Shown here: piece by piece, positions 1 through 9,352 of the stretch
Numbering within the stretch: the first letter of the stretch is position 1
Layout of the letters: each line of letters opens with the position of its first letter
Assembly (NCBI GenBank): GCA_021162845.1
Contig: JAGGXX010000027.1
Location: 60,957 to 124,956, forward strand
From: Thermoprotei archaeon
GTDB lineage: Archaea > Thermoproteota > Thermoprotei > QMSL01 > B3-G16
DNA length: 64,000 nucleotides
Direction: 5' to 3'
Notes under the pieces: model-generated
Database searches by the model: none
What the model saw: the letters and a program-made list of their open reading frames with translations, nothing else
Told to the model about the DNA's origin: nothing
Position numbers and translations under genes: made by a program

Positions 1-152
1 AGGGTTCGCACCCTCCTTAAATTAGACGATAGGTCAGTGCTCTTAGAGAATGAGCTCGTAAGCTCTGAAAGCTTTCTCTCCATATCCTCTATCTCAACCT
101 CAACCTCATATACTTTATCTTCTATGGTCACTCTGAACCGCCTACGTTTCAT
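1..152 (-). CDS. Biotin carboxyl carrier protein of acyl-CoA carboxylase/decarboxylase (partial, N-terminus only, runs off window)
   Basis: Reverse-strand translation MKRRRFRVTIEDKVYEVEVEIEDMERKLSEL... typical BCCP N-terminus; immediately downstream of carboxyltransferase gene. Confidence 0.7.
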   Translation of the reverse strand, partial: MKRRRFRVTIEDKVYEVEVEIEDMERKLSELTSSFSKSTDLSSNLRRVRT

Positions 153-159
153 CCTTTCA

Positions 160-309
160 TCACCTCCTTAGGATCTCGAGGCGGGCTGCTAGCTTCCAAA
201 GTGAGGTATTATGCTTACCCTCATTAACACTGGCTACGGATCTAGCCTCCTTTAATGTTGAGAAAGCCACAGCAGCTATTAACGCGATGATCCTGGGGTC
301 TTCTTCCAT
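160..309 (-). CDS. Small (49 aa) OadG/MmdD-tail-like subunit of biotin-dependent carboxylase
   Basis: Reverse translation MEEDPRIIALIAAVAFSTLKEARSVASVNEGKHNTSLWKLAARLEILRR*; W-K-x-A-x-R-L-E-x-L-R ending seen in OadG cytosolic tails; lies between carboxyltransferase and BCCP; absent from supplied ORF track. Confidence 0.6.
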   Translation of the reverse strand: MEEDPRIIALIAAVAFSTLKEARSVASVNEGKHNTSLWKLAARLEILRR

Positions 310-313
310 ATTC

Positions 314-1864
314 TCACACAGGCATTATCCCATGCTTTTTAGGTACTTTAGGCTGTAGAGCCCGCTTAGAGCTTAATAATTCTAGGAGCTTTATGAGGAG
401 CGGACGGGTTTCATGAGGTACTATGACTTTGTCTACATAGCCTCGAGACGTAGCAAAGTAGGGGTTAGCGAACCTTTCCCTGTATTGTTTCACGAACTTC
501 TTGATCAGCTCCTCTCTATTCTCCGCCTTTGCTAACTCCCGCTTATATATTATCTCCACGGCTCCTTCAGGGCCCATCACTGCGATTTCAGCGGTAGGCC
601 AGGCTACTACGAAGTCAGCCCGCAAGTGCTTGCTCCCTAACGCTATGTATCCTCCCCCATATGCTTTCCTCACTATCACCGTTATCTTAGGCACTGTGGC
701 CTGAGAATACGCATATATTATCTTAGCACCATGGCGTATCACACCGTTGTGCTCCTGGAAGGTACCAGGCAGGAAGCCAGGCACATCAACGAACGTTATG
801 ATAGGGATATTGAAGGCATCGCAGAATAGCACGAACCTCGATATCTTATCCGAGGAGTTTATATCAAGCGCGCCCGCGTAGACCTTTGGCTGATTTGCTA
901 CTATGCCAACGGGCATGCCGTTAAGCCTTGCAAAGCCCACTATGATATTGGGGGCAAAGAACTTATGCACTTCAAGGAATGAACCTCTATCGACTATATG
1001 CTCTATAATCATATACATGTCGTAAGGCTCCATGGGGTCTAAGGGAACTAGATCGTCTAATTCATAATCCATCCTCTCGGGATCGTCATCGCTTTCTACT
1101 ATAGGAGGGTCCTCCATGTTATTAGAGGGCAGATAACTCAGTAGGTGCCTTATTAGGAGGAGCGCTTCTTCATCTGTTTCACTCATGAAATGCGCTACCC
1201 CGCTCATGGAAGCGTGGACCTCGGCTCCACCTAGTTCTTCGAACGAGACCTCCTCGCCAGTAGCGGCTTTAACTACCTTCGGGCCGGTTATGAACATGAA
1301 GCTCTTCTTCGTCATTATAATGAAGTCTGCCAAGGCCGGGGAATAGACAGCGCCTCCTGCACAGGGACCCATGATAGCTACTATTTGAGGGATGACCCCC
1401 GAGGCCAGTACGTTCCTATGGAATATCTCTCCATAGCCTTTAAGGGAGTCAACACCCTCTTGGATCCTAGCCCCTCCGGAATCATTAAGGCCGATGACGG
1501 GAACTCCTAGCTGCAATGCAGCATCATAGAGCTGACAAATCTTCTTAGCATGCATTTCTCCGACGCTACCACCAATCACCGTGAAGTCCTGAGCGTAGAC
1601 CGCTACTACCCTTCCGTTTATCTTACCGAAGCCCGTTATGACCCCGTCCCCTAAATACCTCTTTTTGTCCATCCCGAAGTCGGTGCATCTATGCATGACG
1701 AATTCATCAAATTCTATGAAACTGCCCGGATCTAAGAGGAGTTCCATTCGTTCCCTGGCCGTGAGTTTACCCGAGGAATGTTGACGAGCAATGTAATTAG
1801 GCCCTCCACCAAGTAGGCTTTTCTGCCTAAGTTCCTCTAGCCTCTTGAAGGGATCTGAGCTCAT
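314..1864 (-). CDS. Acyl-CoA carboxylase / methylmalonyl-CoA decarboxylase carboxyltransferase subunit
   Basis: 516 aa; GGSVGEMHAKKI, NDSGGARIQEGVDSLKGYGEIF, GPCAGGAVYSPALADF, AYGGGYIALGSKHL motifs of PccB/MmdA family. Confidence 0.93.
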   Translation of the reverse strand: MSSDPFKRLEELRQKSLLGGGPNYIARQHSSGKLTARERMELLLDPGSFIEFDEFVMHRCTDFGMDKKRYLGDGVITGFGKINGRVVAVYAQDFTVIGGSVGEMHAKKICQLYDAALQLGVPVIGLNDSGGARIQEGVDSLKGYGEIFHRNVLASGVIPQIVAIMGPCAGGAVYSPALADFIIMTKKSFMFITGPKVVKAATGEEVSFEELGGAEVHASMSGVAHFMSETDEEALLLIRHLLSYLPSNNMEDPPIVESDDDPERMDYELDDLVPLDPMEPYDMYMIIEHIVDRGSFLEVHKFFAPNIIVGFARLNGMPVGIVANQPKVYAGALDINSSDKISRFVLFCDAFNIPIITFVDVPGFLPGTFQEHNGVIRHGAKIIYAYSQATVPKITVIVRKAYGGGYIALGSKHLRADFVVAWPTAEIAVMGPEGAVEIIYKRELAKAENREELIKKFVKQYRERFANPYFATSRGYVDKVIVPHETRPLLIKLLELLSSKRALQPKVPKKHGIMPV

Positions 1865-1876
1865 GGCAAAACACGC

Positions 1877-2824
1877 TCAGCTTAGCTCTTCAACCCAGGC
1901 TTCATAGAACTTATGACCAAAATGCAGTCTTACGAGCGTAGCACCCCTTCGCAGGGCGTTAACTGCCATTTCTATGATACGCTTTACCTTATGTATTAAG
2001 CGAGCGTATGCCTCTTCCTCTCTAACAGCAAGCAAGGGGGATATCCTCTTAAAGGAGATCTTGGCTCCTAGCGGAATTCGAGAGAGCATATCTATACTAT
2101 TCCTAGGGAGAAAACCAAGAAGCGGTTGCTCCTCATTCGAAGGATGAGATAATGCCACTAACCTATGTTTTTCACAGATCACTCCCCCTAAGGGGGGATC
2201 CATTTCCTCTAGATCAGAGACCGGTACCGTGCCTTTCGGCTCGAGCACCACACCCATGACCGGATCCTTATCGGCTAGGGCATAATCTTTCAACGCGTTA
2301 TCCGCTTCAGAAAGGAGGACTAGCTTAAGATCAAAGTTATCTACAGTAGGTATATAGCTTGGGGGTAAGTGACGAGCGGGTACCTCTAATAGTAACTCCT
2401 CAAAGGGCATGGTGGTAAGGCGCGGCTCAATTACATCCCCTGGTGCTAAGGAGTAACGCCCAGGGTGAGGTGTTTTAGGAGGAAGAGGGATCTCACCAGC
2501 TATCGCCATATATGCTACTGATCCCTCTTCCTCCGTCGATATGGAGATCTTACTACCCTTCCTCACAGGAATGCATTCCCAAAGGTTCTTTAATGGCTTC
2601 CTGTCTAATAGGACGTAGGCTTTACCGGTAACTGAGATTATGGCGTCTTCTAGGAATTCAAGCTCTACGAAACCCTTTGTTACCTCTAGGGCTGGAGATA
2701 GCTCCGGATTGCCTACTAATATATTAGATATGGAATACGCATATGCATCGAGCGCCGCTGTACCATGCTTTAGGTCAGTTTCCTTGACTATGAAGGCATT
2801 ACATTGTTTAAGAACCTTGAACAT
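1877..2824 (-). CDS. Biotin-dependent carboxyltransferase-like protein (PxpC/allophanate hydrolase subunit 2-like)
   Basis: 315 aa; GRYSLAPGDVI...FLPRNSIDMLSRIPLGAKISF resembles the AHS2/KipA/PxpC fold. Confidence 0.5.
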   Translation of the reverse strand: MFKVLKQCNAFIVKETDLKHGTAALDAYAYSISNILVGNPELSPALEVTKGFVELEFLEDAIISVTGKAYVLLDRKPLKNLWECIPVRKGSKISISTEEEGSVAYMAIAGEIPLPPKTPHPGRYSLAPGDVIEPRLTTMPFEELLLEVPARHLPPSYIPTVDNFDLKLVLLSEADNALKDYALADKDPVMGVVLEPKGTVPVSDLEEMDPPLGGVICEKHRLVALSHPSNEEQPLLGFLPRNSIDMLSRIPLGAKISFKRISPLLAVREEEAYARLIHKVKRIIEMAVNALRRGATLVRLHFGHKFYEAWVEELS

Positions 2825-3231
2825 CGCTCGAACACCTAGTTCGACAGTTACTTGAGTATCTCTTTAACGATCGTCGAGTATTTAAGGCTTCATGAAGGCG
2901 CCAAGGTAGCTTGAAGAACAATTTAGCTTCAGTTGATGAATTGTTAAAGAGCAGATACCTTATAAGCGTTACCGTTTGTCCCTGCTACTTCATTCTATTT
3001 CCTAGGACTATATCGTTTTTATAGTACTGAACACTGGAGTATCGCCCAGTGTAGGCTTAGAGCAACACTCTCGTCACCTAGGCAGGCACACAAGAAAAGC
3101 AAGACAAATAAATAAAAATGTTATTGAAATAAAAAGATTAGAAATAAAAAGATACAATTTTATGCTTCAGGTCCCTCAGTACTATAGACACATAAAATAA
3201 GCCTATAATCATTATCTTATGGGTATTCAAT

Positions 3232-3753
3232 TTGTATAGGAGCCTTAATGACCTGAGGAAGAGGCTAGATAGGCTGGAGGAGGAGATACGATCAATTAGG
3301 AGGGAGGTCGATGCGCTTAAGGATGAATTCTCATATATACGTGAGAGAATTAGCGAGCTTGAGGGGATCATAGAAAGAGGAGTTAAGGTTAGAGGGAGGA
3401 GACGGAGGTCCTATGCTTGGGTCCTAGATCTTCTGAGGGAGCATGGTTTCCTAACTCCTATCACTGAAGGCAACACGGTATCATTATTCAATGCTGAAGG
3501 GAAGAAGGTAGTCGAAATAAGGTACAGGAGATTGTTAGAGAAGGTCATAGAAAGAGCGAAGGTCATACGCGATGAGAGTGGTAGGGAATGGTTGATTGAT
3601 GAGGAGCTCTATGAGAGCCTAATGAGGAAATTACCCCTCAGAAGGGAGGAGGTTTCGAGGGTTTTAAACGAGAAAGAAGAGAAACTTCTTGAGCTCTTAA
3701 ATAGGGCGGGCTATGTCCTGCTTAAAGGCAGAGCTTATGTAAAGGCTACCTAA
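3232..3753 (+). CDS. Hypothetical protein with N-terminal coiled coil
   Basis: 173 aa, TTG start; heptad-like LNDLRKRLDRLEEEIRSIRREVDALKDEF; open frame. Confidence 0.55.
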   Translation: MYRSLNDLRKRLDRLEEEIRSIRREVDALKDEFSYIRERISELEGIIERGVKVRGRRRRSYAWVLDLLREHGFLTPITEGNTVSLFNAEGKKVVEIRYRRLLEKVIERAKVIRDESGREWLIDEELYESLMRKLPLRREEVSRVLNEKEEKLLELLNRAGYVLLKGRAYVKAT

Positions 3754-4823
3754 ATAACCCTTAACTTCTCACCGCGAGGAGTTAATAGGATGGCCCCCGC
3801 GTCAAGATGCCTGACTAAGATTAGGCCTTCGGGATATATGTTAAATCCGAGTTTATTGACTTCGTCTAACTCACCTAATCCCAGTTTCACGTAGAGATAA
3901 GGCATATTGAACATAGGATCGAGCTTAAGGGCCTTTATAGTAGCATAGGACCATAATGCGAGGGTAGTATGAGCCTTTATGTTTACCTCGGTCACATGGG
4001 GGATCCCTGAGGCATCCTCTTTGAGATCCACACAGTAGAAGCCTGAAGGGGACGGATCTATAGCCTTAACAGCCCTGAAGGCAATATCATTTACCTTCTC
4101 ATCATGAATTATTCTAGCTACAGTAGGCGTACCCGTGATCCTCGAGGGCGAGAGATGGGGAAATATATAGGCTAGACGTTCCCTGGCATAAGATGCTATT
4201 AGTTCCCCTTTATACCAGAGGCTATCCCAAGCTATATCCCTTCCTGGTAGGTATTCCTGAAGTATTAATTCTTTCGGCCTTATGATGCCCCTCTTAATCC
4301 ACAGCCTAGCCCATAGTTGAAGCTCCTCGAAGCTACTCACTGGTAAGCTTAATCTACCGCCAGCTCCCTTTCTAGCTCTAATCCACCCCTTTTTCATCTC
4401 CCTTAAGAAGCACTCGATGTCCGGATCCGTATAAAGTCTGGTCTCCGGCACGGGTACGTTAGCTTCCTTTAAGCGTAGGTATGTGAGGTATTTATCTCTA
4501 GCAACCTTGATGACCTCAGAATTCGGTATCAGCATTGGAACGGGGACTTCATCCCTCCTTGCGGATAACACCTCTACTTCAACTTCAGGTTGAGGATGTA
4601 TGAATTCCACTTTATGCTCCTTCACTATCCTGAGTATCAAATGCAAGAAGTCGGGATCATCATGTCTAGGGCTCTTATACCGGACGTCTACGGGTGCAAG
4701 GAGTAAATAATAATAATGATAATCTGTTCCTACGATGAACAGCCTTTCTGGGGCCATTCTAAGGGCACGTACGAAGTTTATACCACCGACACCACCAGCT
4801 CCGGTTATCAGTATGCGCCTCAT
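3750..4823 (-). CDS. ATP-grasp / carbamoyl-phosphate synthase large subunit-like protein in glycan cluster
   Basis: MRRILITGAGGVGGINFVRAL N-terminal Rossmann; ARKGAGGRLSLPV, LILQEYLPGRDIAWDSL ATP-grasp signatures. Confidence 0.75.
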   Translation of the reverse strand: MRRILITGAGGVGGINFVRALRMAPERLFIVGTDYHYYYLLLAPVDVRYKSPRHDDPDFLHLILRIVKEHKVEFIHPQPEVEVEVLSARRDEVPVPMLIPNSEVIKVARDKYLTYLRLKEANVPVPETRLYTDPDIECFLREMKKGWIRARKGAGGRLSLPVSSFEELQLWARLWIKRGIIRPKELILQEYLPGRDIAWDSLWYKGELIASYARERLAYIFPHLSPSRITGTPTVARIIHDEKVNDIAFRAVKAIDPSPSGFYCVDLKEDASGIPHVTEVNIKAHTTLALWSYATIKALKLDPMFNMPYLYVKLGLGELDEVNKLGFNIYPEGLILVRHLDAGAILLTPRGEKLRVI

Positions 4824-4846
4824 CGCCTCATCGCACCAGCAAGTCC

Positions 4847-5656
4847 CTAATGAGCCCTAGAACTCATATAAACGTTATATGCATCAATACACCTTAGGAA
4901 TTCATGCTCGTGTTCGTGAAGCCACCATAACAATTTCGAATAGAGCCTACCGCCCTTCATTCTGAAGGATTCCTGGTGAAAGAGGAGCACTATAAACTGT
5001 GAACCACTATTGATGGCCCTCTTAAGCTTCCATTCCATGAACCTCCATGCTGAGTCCTCGCCTAGATGTAATCGTCCAAAGAGATCCGCGTCCATAAGCG
5101 TTATAGGCAACTCTAGCAAGGAATCCCTTATCAGATAGGGATCGTATCTCCCAGCGGTCTCGCATCGAATGCTCGAATCATAGCGGAAGCCCAGATTAGC
5201 ATAGAGGCTAAGGACCCATTCATCGCAGATCAGGTAATGGGAGCGTACGCCCATGGGTCTAAGGCCCAAGTAATCGCGGAGATAGTTCAGTTGCATGCGA
5301 ATAAGGCCGTCTCCTTGGATCCTCTCCACAACAGCATGAAGGCCTATTTCCCATCCTTCATCGCTCAACGACTTCAATTCATCGAAGACTGGATCTAAGG
5401 GAAATAGGAATGCGGGAATGAAGAACGTGGACTTGGCACCCACATCGTCCTCTATATCAGCGATTCTATGGAAATTATCATACAGATTGGTCAGGCCTAA
5501 GAGGTGAGCTATAAGGTCAGTTAACCTGAAACGAGACCTTATGCGTAGTACATGGGACATGGGCTTCGATACGGAATCTGCATCGTGCGTGAGCACTATG
5601 TACGTCATGCCATAACCAAAAATAGTGTGTTTAAAGTCATTATTAGCGTTACCCAA
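4847..5656 (-). CDS. Polysaccharide deacetylase-like protein
   Basis: YIVLTHDADSVSKP, STFFIPAF, WEIGLHAV, GVRSHYLICDE, LFHQESF: NodB-like TxDxD/HxxxH-type motifs. Confidence 0.7.
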   Translation of the reverse strand: MGNANNDFKHTIFGYGMTYIVLTHDADSVSKPMSHVLRIRSRFRLTDLIAHLLGLTNLYDNFHRIADIEDDVGAKSTFFIPAFLFPLDPVFDELKSLSDEGWEIGLHAVVERIQGDGLIRMQLNYLRDYLGLRPMGVRSHYLICDEWVLSLYANLGFRYDSSIRCETAGRYDPYLIRDSLLELPITLMDADLFGRLHLGEDSAWRFMEWKLKRAINSGSQFIVLLFHQESFRMKGGRLYSKLLWWLHEHEHEFLRCIDAYNVYMSSRAH

Positions 5657-5710
5657 TATTCGCGGATCCTAATGAAGTAGCATGGCCTCTCCGTTCATTA
5701 ACTCCTCCCT

Positions 5711-6880
5711 CTAAGTCGAAGCGAGCTCATCTACGTACTTGATTATCTTTACCTTGTATTCATCTTCAGAGAAGGCATGAGCCCGTCTCAGGGACAGGGA
5801 GCTATAATGGTTCCAGAGATCCTCATCGGAGAGCAACGAGTATATTTTCTCGCTTAGCTCATCGACATCCTCAAATGCGAGACCCCATCTGCCTTTCTCT
5901 ATTATGTCCTCGTATGGGCCGCCACTTTTGTGAACTATAACGGCTAAGCCTGAGGCCATGGCCTGTACTACGGATATCCCGAAGTGCTCATTAACCATCG
6001 CATGCACATAGACCTTACATCTACCTAATACATCCAGGAGATCGGCGAAGGGCGCATCAGGCATCATGATGACGCGATTCTCTATACTGAGCTTCTTGGC
6101 TAGTTCCCTTAGCTCATGCATGTACCTGATAGAGCCCGTGGCCTGAGAAGAACCTATCAGATATAACTTTGATCCTTCTACCTCTTCAGCGACTTTCGAG
6201 AATGCCTTGATTATCACCTCAAAGCGCTTCTCCCTTACGAAACGCCCTACGCTTACTATGCTAGCCTCTCGGCCTTCCCGTTTCTCATTCCAAAAGGACC
6301 TTATGTCTACTGGTGGATAGACTACGTCTGCCTCAACGCCCCACACCTCTTTTATCTTCGCTTTAGTGAAATTAGAATTCGTGAGTACGATCTCTTCGCC
6401 GCTTGGCTTCCATTTCCTCAGAAGCCAGACGTAAGGTCTAGCGTAGAGGTTTAAGGGGAACCTTTTGTAACGCGGACTTTCCATGATGGCCAAGGACGTG
6501 GGATAATGGCAATAGAGGATGTACTTACCCTTTAGGGAAAATGGAATCATATCACCGTGGGTATTTATGATAAGATCGAGTTTGCCTCCTTCTAATAACC
6601 TCTTAGCGGTCAGCATCACGAGTATACGCTGATATAGTGAGAACTTGTTGACACCAGAGAGAAGCCCATGAAGTGGACGTATATGTTTACCGACCTTTAG
6701 CTCACGGCCATAAGATGTTCGTATGCTCTCTGAGACCGTTTCAAGGGAGGAGTCATTCGAGATTAACCATACGTCGATATCGGCGTCCCTTAATGCCTCA
6801 ATGGTAACCATTGCTAAGAACTCACCCCCGCCCCGGGCGGTAAGTCTATGATGCACCACTCCGACTCTCATAGTTTTCAT
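5711..6880 (-). CDS. Glycosyltransferase family 4
   Basis: GGGEFLAMVTIEAL; SVGRFVREKRFEVIIKAF; EHFGISVVQAMASGLAVIVHKSGG (E-x7-E GT4 motif). Confidence 0.9.
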   Translation of the reverse strand: MKTMRVGVVHHRLTARGGGEFLAMVTIEALRDADIDVWLISNDSSLETVSESIRTSYGRELKVGKHIRPLHGLLSGVNKFSLYQRILVMLTAKRLLEGGKLDLIINTHGDMIPFSLKGKYILYCHYPTSLAIMESPRYKRFPLNLYARPYVWLLRKWKPSGEEIVLTNSNFTKAKIKEVWGVEADVVYPPVDIRSFWNEKREGREASIVSVGRFVREKRFEVIIKAFSKVAEEVEGSKLYLIGSSQATGSIRYMHELRELAKKLSIENRVIMMPDAPFADLLDVLGRCKVYVHAMVNEHFGISVVQAMASGLAVIVHKSGGPYEDIIEKGRWGLAFEDVDELSEKIYSLLSDEDLWNHYSSLSLRRAHAFSEDEYKVKIIKYVDELAST

Positions 6881-6896
6881 CGCCTTACTTAACGTG

Positions 6897-7799
6897 CTAC
6901 TTCTCCTTTGGGCCCAAGAGATGTGTTCGTATTATGTTATTTATATCCTCCTGAACTACGTCAAAATCACGTTCAGTATTGAGAATTGGAGCATGTAGCC
7001 TCTTAGCCAAGTTAAAGAAGGCTTTCCGGGCCTTATAATAATACCAAAGGGGATGCTCTGCTCCACGACGTTGAAAGGATATCTTAGGATCCACATCGAA
7101 GACTATGAGTAGGTGAGGACGAGGCACCAAGCGCAGGTAGACCTTCTCCAAGGGCCTGGGCATGGGATAGCCGAGGCATTTAAAGCGTATGTAGTAATCG
7201 TAGAAGTACCTATCGGCTATGACCCACTCGCCCTTAAGCATATGAAAGAGCAGACGTAGGCCTATGTAGGCCCAATTATCAATGTATTGGGCTATGGGGC
7301 GTATTTTGGGCAGTATGCCCCGCCTTAGGTGCAGGCGGAACCCAGGGGAGTACGTCCTAACCTCATCCTCACTTACCCTAACGATCTTACGTTTAGCTAG
7401 GGAAAAGAGAGTAACTAGGGGATGCCTGAAGAAGTGATAATAAGTGACCGGGACGCCTAGGCCCTTAAGCCACAACGCAGTTTCCTTCGCATGGGTTGAC
7501 TTACCGGATCCGTCTATTCCGGTGAAAACTATGAGCTTCCATCTCCGCATCCTTCGTAAGCTTTCATCGTTTAGGACGAGTGATATTATAAGGGGTATCG
7601 ACGATAGAAGGATCGGAAGGACCTCAAGGATAGCAAGAGCACATATCATCACCCTTATGGTATTGGCCTTGTCCCTTGTTAGGGCGAAAAAGAGCAGAGG
7701 CAAAAACATCACTAGTAACATCATTAGAGGGACATCGAGGAATACCCTTAAGCTTATCAGAAATATGTATTCGAGCACTAGAAGTATCTTCATCTTCAT
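6897..7799 (-). CDS. Membrane-anchored thymidylate kinase-like P-loop kinase
   Basis: N-terminal TM helices followed by FTGIDGSGKSTHAKETALWL Walker A and ADRYFYDYYIR DRY-type motif. Confidence 0.75.
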   Translation of the reverse strand: MKMKILLVLEYIFLISLRVFLDVPLMMLLVMFLPLLFFALTRDKANTIRVMICALAILEVLPILLSSIPLIISLVLNDESLRRMRRWKLIVFTGIDGSGKSTHAKETALWLKGLGVPVTYYHFFRHPLVTLFSLAKRKIVRVSEDEVRTYSPGFRLHLRRGILPKIRPIAQYIDNWAYIGLRLLFHMLKGEWVIADRYFYDYYIRFKCLGYPMPRPLEKVYLRLVPRPHLLIVFDVDPKISFQRRGAEHPLWYYYKARKAFFNLAKRLHAPILNTERDFDVVQEDINNIIRTHLLGPKEK

Positions 7800-9352
7800 G
7801 ATTTCACTCTCGTCAACATGTCCTTCAACTCGTTAAACGATATTCTCACCAATTGACGGAACTCGGCATCTAATGCATAGAGAGCTAAGCAATATGTGAT
7901 GAGACCTATGAGGAGATAGGGGAGGAGGAGTAATATGGCCTCTCGCGTCCTTAAGCTCCTACCCAAGGTTTCATCCGATATAAAGAAGGTCTTGACCAGA
8001 AGAATAGCTAGGACCATCAAGATGGAAGAGGAGATGTAGTTTAAGAGAGGACGAAGCATCCTTAGACCCATAATAGCGCCCTTTAATAGATGCGCTTTAA
8101 CTGAGGATACTAAGAGCGAGGAGAGCGTTCGAAGGACTATCATCCACATTATAAGATGGAGAGGATTCGTCTTCACTATTAGAAGATAAGGGGCTAGGAG
8201 GGAGAGGTATAGGACAGCTCCTAGTATGTCTAGCGTAGGTATCAAGGTTAGTTTAGATTTAAGGAGGCGACGAAAGGAGGGAGATTCTAGGTCTGCACTC
8301 TCAAGGCCCCTTAGGGAAGCGCCTAGTAGGGAGGATATGGCGAAGATCGTTGAAAAGAGCATCATCAGAGGTAGTAAGGGCGAGACGCTGATATATGCTT
8401 CACCAAACACGGATAAAACCTCCCTTGACAGGACTAGAGCGCCGAATATTAACGGCATATTTAGCATTAACGTAAGCTTTAGCATGACCTCTATGCTCTT
8501 GGCCACTTCATGGATTTCCGAACTGGAGAGAACCTTGCTATAAAGGACTTCTGAAAGTCTAGTCACATATGCCGCAACACCGCCCACTGACATAAGAACC
8601 TGGATGAGGCCCAAAGTCACCTTGGGATCGAGCGCGAGGGAGTTAACCAAGAAATTGTCAAGGGTGTAGATGTAACCTGGGAGTAAACTGTAAAGCTGGA
8701 CCCAGGACATCAGATACCATGCCTTCAATACCTCTTTATCAAACTTCGTGGACGACAATTCCTTTCTCAGTAATATCAAGAAGAAGGATATACGGGCGAT
8801 GAATGCTATCAATACGGAGGAAAAGGCTATTAAGAGATCACATGATCTGAGCGAAAGGACTAACGCGTAAAGCAATAACACCTTTAACGTCTCGAAGAGG
8901 TATTCTCCATAACCTAGCATATGAGGGGCTATGGCTTGAAGACTGGAAGAGGTCACGTAATTCATGGTCAGTATCGGAATTGATAACATACTTACTAACA
9001 TAAGAGGAGGGACATGCCTTAATTCAGGTATCACGGATGGGGATAGGATGAGGAACGCAAAAGATGAGGATACGGCTAAGAATAATCCATTTAATGTCCC
9101 TGTAATTGAGGCCGAGACTATCCCCCTAGCTCTATAGCGGGTTATCCAATCATTGAATATCCTTGAGGGGAGGAGGAAGTACACAAGAAGAGCATTGATG
9201 AGCCGCCATAACCCTACTTCTTGAGGTAGTAGGTTCCTCGTTATAAGGGTAGTGAAAACTAAGCCTGTAAAGGCGGAATAGATTCTCGCCGAGAAGTTAA
9301 CGAGCCCACTGTATCTTAAGCGGATCCTAGGCCTGCTGTGCTGTCCCTTCAT
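7796..9352 (-). CDS. Polysaccharide flippase/MATE-like membrane protein
   Basis: 518 aa polytopic; NFSARIYSAFTGLVFTTLITRNLLPQEVGLWRLI typical Wzx N-terminus; glycan neighbours. Confidence 0.75.
   Translation of the reverse strand: MKGQHSRPRIRLRYSGLVNFSARIYSAFTGLVFTTLITRNLLPQEVGLWRLINALLVYFLLPSRIFNDWITRYRARGIVSASITGTLNGLFLAVSSSFAFLILSPSVIPELRHVPPLMLVSMLSIPILTMNYVTSSSLQAIAPHMLGYGEYLFETLKVLLLYALVLSLRSCDLLIAFSSVLIAFIARISFFLILLRKELSSTKFDKEVLKAWYLMSWVQLYSLLPGYIYTLDNFLVNSLALDPKVTLGLIQVLMSVGGVAAYVTRLSEVLYSKVLSSSEIHEVAKSIEVMLKLTLMLNMPLIFGALVLSREVLSVFGEAYISVSPLLPLMMLFSTIFAISSLLGASLRGLESADLESPSFRRLLKSKLTLIPTLDILGAVLYLSLLAPYLLIVKTNPLHLIMWMIVLRTLSSLLVSSVKAHLLKGAIMGLRMLRPLLNYISSSILMVLAILLVKTFFISDETLGRSLRTREAILLLLPYLLIGLITYCLALYALDAEFRQLVRISFNELKDMLTRVKS

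Noticed and set aside
1-14. AGGGTTCGCACCCT at the window start resembles a tRNA T-arm
   Set aside because: It lies within the BCCP reading frame (RRVRT) and no acceptor/anticodon arms are visible at appropriate spacing.
501-704. Plus-strand ORF antisense to carboxyltransferase (and similar antisense ORFs throughout, e.g. 8226-8543, 14187-14429, 27473-27709, 52408-52797, 60006-60404)
   Set aside because: Low-complexity Ser/Arg-rich translations fully antisense to confidently assigned genes; shadow ORFs.
3138-3371. Minus-strand ORF MIPSSSLILSRIYENSSLSASTSLL...
   Set aside because: Antisense to the coiled-coil ORF 3232-3753 with typical shadow-ORF composition.
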